A stretch of DNA of 64,000 nt, taken from assembly GCF_009730915.1 (NCBI RefSeq), contig NC_052482.1, positions 19,870,345 to 19,934,344 on the forward strand. The letters are read 5' to 3'. Position 1 is the stretch's first letter, and the number at the start of each line of letters is the position of its first letter. The position numbers and the translations under genes are program-made. Below are positions 56,601-64,000 of the stretch, in pieces. The notes beneath the pieces are model-generated. The model did no database searches and had not been told where the DNA came from. It worked only from the letters and a program-made list of their open reading frames with translations. The DNA is from Dioscorea cayenensis subsp. rotundata (lineage: Eukaryota > Streptophyta > Magnoliopsida > Dioscoreales > Dioscoreaceae).

Positions 56601-57252
56601 AATACTAAAAAAAAATAATTATTATTGAAAAATATACAATATATATATTGTTACTGACTTCCGCTACAAGTAGGAGTGGAAGCTTTCGGCTTTGTATATT
56701 TTAAAATTGCACCAAAATAGTTTGAATATCAATTGTTTCAAACGCCTATCATTTAATGCAGTACATTATTGTATCATTCAATTATTCATCTTTTATCTGG
56801 TTGCACAATTTAATTTTGATATATTCATTATCGAAAAGACTCTTTCAACCAATGCGTTTTCTGCTATCAAAATCAATTCAAGAAGGTGATAAATTGATGT
56901 CATTACTATGCTTTATAGTTTCAAATAATTTTTTAGTAAGATTTGTAAGACTATAACATTTAATAAAATTAAAACTTCCATATGAACTTGGGTGTAAAGT
57001 TGTTTTTTTTTTATTCAAAGATCTTATTAAAAAAATTATCAAAATAAATTTTAATGGGGTGCATTAAAAAAATGAATCTCAAGTCTTGTGTATCATAATA
57101 AATAGAAAATATTATTTATTAGTTATTGCAACTTTTCAAACATCCCCTACAGTTCTTCTGACATTTTTATTTTTCATCGCATCAGGTTTACTAATTTTTT
57201 TCGATCAATGCATCGCTTTATTTTATTTAAAAAAATCCAATTGTGTGTTGAT
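51751..57252. other. Long AT-rich intergenic stretch with diffuse repeats
   Basis: No gene was recognised in 5.5 kb. A possible LINE 3' end lies at about 53470-53650 (CGGGGTTTGTGGTCTTG, T-rich, then AATAAAACTGTAG and (AT)n). A Stowaway-like left end may start near 54540. Two related direct repeats of about 200-270 bp occur at 55470-55740 and 56440-56680 (separate entry). The stretch ends at the second N gap. Confidence 0.45.
55470..56680. repeat. Pair of direct repeats about 960 bp apart
   Basis: The block at about 55557-55740 (GGGACTTGAGAATGTGA, GTTTGGTGGCGAAATC, AAATTAAAAATACTTTAAAAA, ATATATACTGTTA, CTTTCACTATGAAGG) matches in order the block at about 56513-56680 (GGGACTCGAAAATATGA, GCTCAGTGGCCAAATC, AAACTAAAAAGTGCTTTAAAA, ATATATATTGTTA, CTTCCGCTACAAGTAGG). 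The copies are clearly diverged. The spacer may hold another SINE-like insert (B-box-like GGGTTTGATTCT near 55824). Confidence 0.55.
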
Positions 57253-58252
57253 NNNNNNNNNNNNNNNNNNNNNNNNNNNNNNNNNNNNNNNNNNNNNNNN
57301 NNNNNNNNNNNNNNNNNNNNNNNNNNNNNNNNNNNNNNNNNNNNNNNNNNNNNNNNNNNNNNNNNNNNNNNNNNNNNNNNNNNNNNNNNNNNNNNNNNNN
57401 NNNNNNNNNNNNNNNNNNNNNNNNNNNNNNNNNNNNNNNNNNNNNNNNNNNNNNNNNNNNNNNNNNNNNNNNNNNNNNNNNNNNNNNNNNNNNNNNNNNN
57501 NNNNNNNNNNNNNNNNNNNNNNNNNNNNNNNNNNNNNNNNNNNNNNNNNNNNNNNNNNNNNNNNNNNNNNNNNNNNNNNNNNNNNNNNNNNNNNNNNNNN
57601 NNNNNNNNNNNNNNNNNNNNNNNNNNNNNNNNNNNNNNNNNNNNNNNNNNNNNNNNNNNNNNNNNNNNNNNNNNNNNNNNNNNNNNNNNNNNNNNNNNNN
57701 NNNNNNNNNNNNNNNNNNNNNNNNNNNNNNNNNNNNNNNNNNNNNNNNNNNNNNNNNNNNNNNNNNNNNNNNNNNNNNNNNNNNNNNNNNNNNNNNNNNN
57801 NNNNNNNNNNNNNNNNNNNNNNNNNNNNNNNNNNNNNNNNNNNNNNNNNNNNNNNNNNNNNNNNNNNNNNNNNNNNNNNNNNNNNNNNNNNNNNNNNNNN
57901 NNNNNNNNNNNNNNNNNNNNNNNNNNNNNNNNNNNNNNNNNNNNNNNNNNNNNNNNNNNNNNNNNNNNNNNNNNNNNNNNNNNNNNNNNNNNNNNNNNNN
58001 NNNNNNNNNNNNNNNNNNNNNNNNNNNNNNNNNNNNNNNNNNNNNNNNNNNNNNNNNNNNNNNNNNNNNNNNNNNNNNNNNNNNNNNNNNNNNNNNNNNN
58101 NNNNNNNNNNNNNNNNNNNNNNNNNNNNNNNNNNNNNNNNNNNNNNNNNNNNNNNNNNNNNNNNNNNNNNNNNNNNNNNNNNNNNNNNNNNNNNNNNNNN
58201 NNNNNNNNNNNNNNNNNNNNNNNNNNNNNNNNNNNNNNNNNNNNNNNNNNNN
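57253..58252. other. Assembly gap, exactly 1000 N
   Basis: A second run of exactly 1000 undetermined bases, again a scaffold placeholder. The long open frames running through it are artefacts of translating N. Confidence 0.95.
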
Positions 58253-59088
58253 AAAGATCAGTAACTTAGTGATAAGTGTGAAAATGATTCGATTAAAAGT
58301 AAAACAACAGTAGAGGCGCAGCAAGAAAGGAGGAGGTAAGGCAATCGGTAAAGATGGGAACACTTTCCGGATAATGCTAGCAATACGTAATGCTTCGTTC
58401 AGTTACACGTATTGCTAATATTTTATAAAATTTAATTATAGTGTAATAATATAATTAATATATATTCAATTTATTATAATAAAATATAATATATTAATTA
58501 TTTAATAAATAATTAATATAATATAATATATCAATTATATATTTTTAATATTAATTATATAAATTATATTTTATTTAATATTTATAAAATATAATTATAG
58601 TGTAATTAATATTATAAGTAATTAATGTAATTAGTATATTAATTACTTGGATGGGATTCAATTTGGATGGGATTTTGAAATTCGGTCGTTTTGGGTGAAT
58701 TACATGTCTCGAGGATTTTTGAGTTGAAAATGCGAGATTCGAGTCGTGAAACAAGCACGAAAGGATTTTCAAATACAGAGTATTTTCAAATCGGTCAAAC
58801 AACCCATAGAAGCACCCCACTTCTCTTTTACTCAATCTCACTATTTTATTTTTCTAAAAATAGCAATTTTTTTACAAATTAACACTGAAAGTTATGTTTT
58901 GGAACCAAAGAAAAATTTATTATTTTGATATTTTTATAAATTGAGTTTCATATAATATAAAAAGATAAAAATTTATTGTTTTGGACTCTCTATATAATTA
59001 GAAATCAATTTATATAAAATAAAAATTATATTTATAGAAAAATGGTAAAAATTTATTGTTTTGACCCTATGGTAGTTTATATGCGTGG

Positions 59089-59138
<50 letters not shown>

Positions 59139-59568
59139 AAAAATATTTTATAAAATTCTATTATTTTGTCCCTTAATACTTAGTCTTAAATTATTAATGA
59201 TTGTTCCCTATAACCTCTCTCTGTTTTTAAATTAGATTTGCTAAACATGACAATGTCATTTAACTAATCTTGCTATATATTTTTAAAAGTAATAAATCTC
59301 TAAAACTTAATTTTAATTCTTAGTCATCACCCCATTTATTTTTTTTTAGTTCCACCACTGTCTCTGTAATTTATTCTTTAATACAAACCTAAGGATTTAT
59401 GAATTAATGCATGCGTAAATTGAATTACTTATGCAAAAGTTAGACTTGGCTGAAAAATATTAATTTAAATCAATTTAAATTTAAAAGATATTAAATTAAA
59501 TTCAAATTTAAATTGAATAACATCATTCATAATTTTACCAATATTATAATTTTTTATACCTATCCTAA
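58253..59568. other. AT-rich sequence upstream of the MYB-like gene
   Basis: Contains dense TTAATTATATAA-type sequence at 58400-58640 and a long (AT)n tract at about 59092-59134. The part from about 59380 onwards is duplicated near 61300 (see the MYB-like tandem copy). No gene was recognised. Confidence 0.45.
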
Positions 59569-59604
59569 TTGTTAATTTGGATGATAATCTATTTAAATTT
59601 AAAA

Positions 59605-59653
<49 letters not shown>

Positions 59654-60199
59654 TACAGGAGTCCCAATCTATTGTTGTTGTGATTCTTGTAGATACCTTG
59701 CCATTAAAGAAAGTGAAAGAGAGTGAAAGAGAGAAAGAAAGAGAAGATGGGGGGAAGTGGACTTTGGCGGAGGATGAAGAACTCAAGAGGCTTGTTGAGC
59801 AACTCGGTGTCTCAGAACTCAGTTCCACTTCCCGGTGGACACAAGTAGGTGATAAGATGCCCGGACGAACGCCGCAAGCTTGCCGGCGGCGTTGGCTCCA
59901 GTTGTGCCGTCAACCACCACAAAACGAACTCATGATTTTGCAGCCACCTCAACGGAATGAGATCAATATTCCAGAACCACCACAAAGGAAGGAGTCCTTT
60001 CCGGAACCACCACGGAACGAGAATCGACGGCGGAACGAGAATCAACGGCGGGTGTTATCAGCATCGCTCGTTAAGATTCGTGTCCAAGTCCGCGATCACG
60101 TACTGCATGAAACTTGCATGGGCTGTAAGTATTCGTTTCTCGTTATTTTTTTTTTCTAATTTTTTATAGAACTTGGAGATGAAAAGGAGTTGATTTTTG

Positions 60200-60238
<39 letters not shown>

Positions 60239-60325
60239 GTTGAATCAGTTCTTAATATGGATATAAATTAAATGAGTTAATTTTTGGTTTACCTTGTAAC
60301 AGTTGTTGATTATACCCATCGGTGA
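59569..60325 (+). CDS. Single-repeat MYB/SANT-like protein, start uncertain
   Basis: An open frame encodes one MYB/SANT repeat: GKWTLAEDEELKRLVEQ, then SRWTQVGDKMPGRTPQACRRRWLQLC. The tryptophans are 25 and 18 residues apart; the first gap is longer than the usual 19, from a SELSSTS insertion. The following region repeats PPQRNE-like units (PPQNEL, PPQRNEI, PPQRKES, PPRNENR), then LVKIRVQVRDHVLHETCMG. A good donor (T|GTAAGT at 60125) and an acceptor at 60301-60302 give a last exon 60303-60325 ending VDYTHR. The only in-frame ATGs upstream are before an (AT)n tract that would encode IYIYIY. So the true start may be in an upstream exon, or the gene may be a truncated copy. A putative DNA-binding protein; no target can be inferred. 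Confidence 0.5.
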
Positions 60326-60552
60326 GCACTTGCGTGCACTTGAAGGAGGAAATTAATCATGCTTGTTGAAGATTATGGCTCTCAGTTCTTTTCTAGTTCA
60401 GTCAATGTTTTCGGATCTTGAAATAGGATTTTAAGAGTTCTTCAAGATTGGTTCTTCCGCATTTTTCGTTATTTTATTTTTATTTTATTTTAAACAAGGA
60501 GTTTTTTCCATTTATACTGTACATGTAAAGGCTTAAAGCTTGTCATGATATA

Positions 60553-60597
<45 letters not shown>

Positions 60598-60744
60598 TTA
60601 AGTAGCTTACTTATTATTGTTATTATTATTATTAAATAAATATAACAAAAATTCAAAACGCTTAAGTCATGGATTCAGTGATTTATTTCTTTTGAGCTAA
60701 ACATGCAATATATAGATATACAAATTAATAAAGTAGCATAGCGT
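60326..60744. other. 3' flank of the MYB-like gene
   Basis: AT-rich sequence with an (AT)n tract at about 60560-60593 and TTATTA repeats near 60611-60633. Nothing else was recognised. Confidence 0.5.
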
Positions 60745-61170
60745 TAAAAATATATTCCATGTATACATTATGTTTGAAATAGTTAGATAATATTATTTAT
60801 TTTTTTATTTCAAATTCATATTCCATTTTATTGATATTTGAATTTAGAATGGATTATGTATATATATATATACACAAATAAGCAGGTCATGTGATAAATA
60901 TTTTATATCTTAAACAGAAATGCAAGTAGGTAGTACGTACAATATAATTCAAAAATCATAGTTCAAGTTATATTAGAGGTGTAGTGTCACAATATACCAC
61001 CTCTATTATTGGGTCCAAGGCTTTAATTTTGGGGTTAGGCTTGCCTTATAATAAATATGGGCCTAAAGAAATTAGACCTCATTCCAACTATAATGGGCCG
61101 TGCTTATTATCTATTGAGAATATTAGGCTTCAACAAGTTTATTTTAAAGGGACAATCATCAAATTTATGC
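60745..61170 (+). repeat. Dispersed repeat, copy B (relative at 2781-3250)
   Basis: Same-orientation relative of the segment next to the first gap. Shared in order: TGTTTGAAATAGTT, CATTTTATTGATATTT, AAGCAGGTCA, GATAAATATTTTATATC, TTAAACA, ATGGGCCTAAA, ATAATGGGCC and ATTGAGAAT. A short open frame over this block has no recognisable domain. The two copies are about 58 kb apart in this scaffold. Confidence 0.6.
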
Positions 61171-61299
61171 ATCTTTATTTATGTATTGGATGTAAGTATT
61201 TGGATTATTCACTATGATAAAATACCATATAAAGCTTTTGTATTGAATAAAGAGAATGCATTGTGATGTATGGAATGATTTACTGTCATCATGATTAGT

Positions 61300-62650
61300 G
61301 TAATTTATTTTTTTAAAACAAGTTTAAGTATTTGTGGATTAATACATGTGGATATTGAGTTACTTATGCTAAAATTGGACATGTGAAAATATCCTATGTT
61401 AATCCTAATTGCTACTTTAGATGATAATATATTTTAAATTTGAAATGAAATTAATTTTTAATGAAAAAGAATCTCGGTCTATTGTTGTAGTGAATACTAA
61501 AATCTCGTTACAGTAAAAAAAGGGAGGATAGATTTAAGATTGCTCTCGTTTATTTAAATTTATATCACAATCTTTTCAAAACCCTATTCAATTTATTCTA
61601 AATGCTCTCGTTTATTCAATTGCATATCTTAATTTTTTCAACATCTTATCTAATTTATTCTGGTTAGAGGCAAGACCTCAACTATGTTATTATTTTGTAT
61701 TTTACAACATATTTATGTAACATATAAATTATGGTTATTTTTCTAATATATATTAAACGCATAGCATTGATCTTTATTGTCCATCATGATGACCATTTAG
61801 TTTTTTAGATTAGATTCTCCTCTGTATTTAAATATATATATATAGAGAGAGAGAGAAAAAGAAAGGAGAAAATATGGGGAGAAGGGGGACACCCAGAGGA
61901 CGACAAGAACTTTGTTCAGTAATTCCTTTTATCTCAGTTCCACCCAGTATATTAGTATAAATACTATGGTGGGAAGAATCTGGCAAGCTTGCAAATGTCC
62001 AAGTTCTCCAATTCAATTTAATATATATTTTCATATTATTGGTTTTTTATGGTTCCCTCCAACTTCTTATTAGTGCTCTTCTAATGTTTATTATGCAAGT
62101 CTTTAATTATTTGATATACATAAAAGAAAACACAGATTTCATTAATATATACAACAACGGTAAATAGACTAGTGAGTCATAACATTAATATTTGACACAT
62201 GATATAGTTGTGAGCATTGTTAATTGAATTAAGTAAAAATATATTGAATATTTCTCATATCATAGTTATGAGTATGAGTAGCGTGAGATAAACTAAATAA
62301 AAACTTTGATTAAATAAAATTTTTATAACTCCGGCACTTGTTATCCTGATTAAATATAAAATGCAATTAAAAAAATATTAATTTAATCTTCCAAAATAAG
62401 GTTTTCTGTTCGGTCACACTAAGCTATTCATTCACTCGATGACAATCAAAAGAGTCTTACAAGGAGGAACTCAATTTAAAATTTTTCCGCTAAATTTGAA
62501 TAAGCCATACGATGCCAGAAAGAATTCAGTTAGCTTATCGACAAAGCTGATAACTTAGAATGAGCATGTGTTATCAACATAGTTGGTTACGATTTGCGTC
62601 TAAGTCTACAATCACATACCCGAAATTTGTTGCATACATGGAGTTTGATG
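61300..62650 (+). pseudogene. Decayed tandem copy of the MYB-like locus
   Basis: The upstream flank of the MYB-like gene (about 59380-59680) is matched here at 61300-61500: a GAATTACTTATGCAAAAG-like stretch, CCTAATTG, GATGATAATnTATTT, then TCTATTGTTGT. The end of the MYB-like coding exon (RVQVRDHV region, about 60065-60125) is matched at about 62585-62650 (GATTTGCGTCTAAGTCTACAATCACATAC against GATTCGTGTCCAAGTCCGCGATCACGTAC). The MYB repeat itself is not recognisable between them. It reads as a disrupted duplicate, not a working gene. Confidence 0.4.
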
Positions 62651-62885
62651 TTTACCTTAACATTTCCTTGATTATATAGCTTGTGGAAGTATGAGGTGTG
62701 AGCATCTCTACAGACATCTTAATATAGTACTAGTCAGTATTAATATATATTTTTATATTATTGATTTTTTATGGTTCCCTCCGACATCTTAATTATTAGT
62801 GCTCTTCTAATGTATACTACATAAGTCATCATTTGATATATATACTTACAAAAACACAGATTTCATTAATTTATACTACAACGGT
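62015..62885. repeat. Direct duplication, about 720 bp apart
   Basis: Blocks at about 62015-62165 and 62735-62885 are clearly related over about 150 bp, sharing TTTTTATGGTTCCCTCC, TTATTAGTGCTCTTCTAATGT and CACAGATTTCATTAAT, with substitutions and small indels. Confidence 0.65.
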
Positions 62886-63014
62886 TCATTTACATGATTC
62901 AATCAATATGATTTATATATATATATATATATATACACAATTGATTTACCTATCAAAATAGTTCATTTACTTTTTCTTTGGTCTTTATATTATGTCACTC
63001 TTATTATTTGTTAT

Positions 63015-64000
63015 TGTTAGTGCAACCGCACTATTTATTGGCATGATTTGACACCTAGACCAAGTGATATGGCAACCAAAGTAACAAAACATAATTGATG
63101 ATGTGGCAAGCATGGTGACATGGCAAGGAGACTTGGAGTGCAAGCCAAATATCTTGAAGATCTTGGTGAAGTTATCTTTGGCAATGGATTACAACTTGAA
63201 GACAAGATCATATCAAGACCATATTTAGGTGATTTGATTGAAGACTAAATATGGTGGAGCTTAATTAAAGAAAGATCTATTCATGGTGTGAATGAAAATA
63301 TGATTTGAATAATCCTTGATGAGAATCATTGAAGTCTATTAACGGCAAGATTTGAGGACCAAACTTGGGTGAATTGAAGATCAAGTTTGGAGAATCTTTG
63401 AAGACCAAATTTAGGTGGATTGAAGACTAAGTTTGGCAAGTTTCATGGAAGGCGCTGGGGCGTGCGCCCACTGCGGGGGCTGCGTGATGAGGAGCCGAGG
63501 AGGTAGGCTAGTTGCGGCGGTCGGGATCGGAAGATTTGGGCGCATCGACTCGGACTAAGCATGGCCAGGGAGGTTGATGGGTCTTGAGGTCGTCGCATAG
63601 CGTAACGGGAACTTCGATCAAGTCGGTGATCAGGGGCCATGTTGCAATTCATGTTACTACGAGGAGTTGCAGTGACTAATTCGGCGGGTTTTTTAAATTA
63701 GTAGCCAGGGAGATTCTAAAAAGAGGTATGTGCTATATTTGGGACGTTGAGGCGTCTATATAAGCTACCTTGCTCGTAGATTGTATGTGTGACTCTTGGG
63801 GAACTCTTGGAGGAGAGTGTGTGAGCACCAGACAATCTAGAGAGGGTAGTGTTCATTATTGTTGAGTGAGTGAGTGACAAGTGTTTTTGTACTCATGTAT
63901 TTTCACCTCTTTTAGTGGATTGTTTTTCTTCGGGCTTGGCCCCAGACGTAAGCGAGAGGAAGCCGAGCGGGTTACCAATCTTGTGTGTCTCCTTCTTGCT
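63015..64000 (+). mobile_element. Partial long terminal repeat of an LTR retrotransposon
   Basis: Begins TGTTAGTGCAACCGCAC and runs off the window edge. Composition changes abruptly from AT-rich flank to GC-richer sequence. A purine-rich section at about 63230-63440 has degenerate repeats of GAAGACCAAATTTAGGTGG. A TATA box (TATATAAG, 63757-63764) is followed by CTTGGGGAACTCTTGGAG and, near the end, TTTTCTTCGGGCTTGGCCCCAGACG, typical of plant LTR R/U5 regions. The primer-binding site would lie beyond the window, so Copia or Gypsy cannot be decided. Open frames here are not coding. Confidence 0.6.

Larger units (their letters stand above)
61171..63014. other. Decayed duplicated region between MYB-like gene and LTR
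   Basis: Holds the decayed tandem copy of the MYB-like locus (61300-61500 and 62585-62650, separate entry) and a second direct duplication: 62015-62165 matches 62735-62885 (TATGGTTCCCTCC, AGTGCTCTTCTAATGT, AACACAGATTTCATTAAT, ACAACGG). No intact gene. Confidence 0.5.

Overview
This window is flowering-plant nuclear DNA. It has plant-type gene families, short plant introns with GT/AG borders, AT-rich intergenic sequence with many (AT)n microsatellites, and plant transposon types (Tourist, Stowaway and hAT MITEs, tRNA-derived SINEs, LINE remnants, LTRs). I cannot fix the species. A non-grass monocot is a guess, nothing more. Two runs of exactly 1,000 N (1781-2780 and 57253-58252) look like scaffold placeholder gaps, so 2781-57252 is probably one contig.

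Gene layout, left to right: a GT-3-type trihelix transcription factor (+, 5546-6387, 2 exons); an ankyrin plus tandem CCCH zinc-finger protein (+, 15531-17490, one exon, one frameshift); a small TRM/LONGIFOLIA-like protein (-, 20644-21812, 2 exons); a SelT-like thioredoxin-fold protein (+, 26937-32635, 4 exons, three frameshifts); arginyl-tRNA synthetase (-, 33976-41681, 18 exons, 652 aa); short-chain acyl-CoA oxidase ACX4 (-, 42851-48377, 13 exons, 437 aa, peroxisomal ending SRL); and a single-repeat MYB/SANT-like gene (+, about 59569-60325) with a decayed tandem copy downstream. These are unrelated genes lying side by side, not a pathway. All exon borders were read by eye from splice sites, codon phase and family conservation; reading phase is continuous throughout ArgRS and ACX4.

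Between the genes lie mobile elements whose ends can be placed: two SINEs with target-site duplications (3890-4117 and 13974-14161), a Tourist-like MITE with a GC-rich repeated core (12028-12641), a hAT-type MITE with a perfect 8-bp duplication (23992-24544), Stowaway-type MITEs (49314-49612 and 51389-51750), a probable solo LTR inside an (AT)n tract (50389-50754), LINE 3' remnants, and a partial LTR running off the right edge (from 63015).

The most notable items are: (1) a roughly 1.35-kb near-palindromic element in intron 2 of the SelT-like gene that would fold into a long hairpin in the pre-mRNA; (2) four apparent single-base insertions breaking two otherwise conserved genes, all in the same +1 direction, which suggests insertion-type sequence error at least as strongly as real decay; (3) a related segment at 2781-3250 and 60745-61170, both copies close to scaffold gaps; and (4) signs of dual targeting in ArgRS. 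I did not find a clearly new biochemical system.
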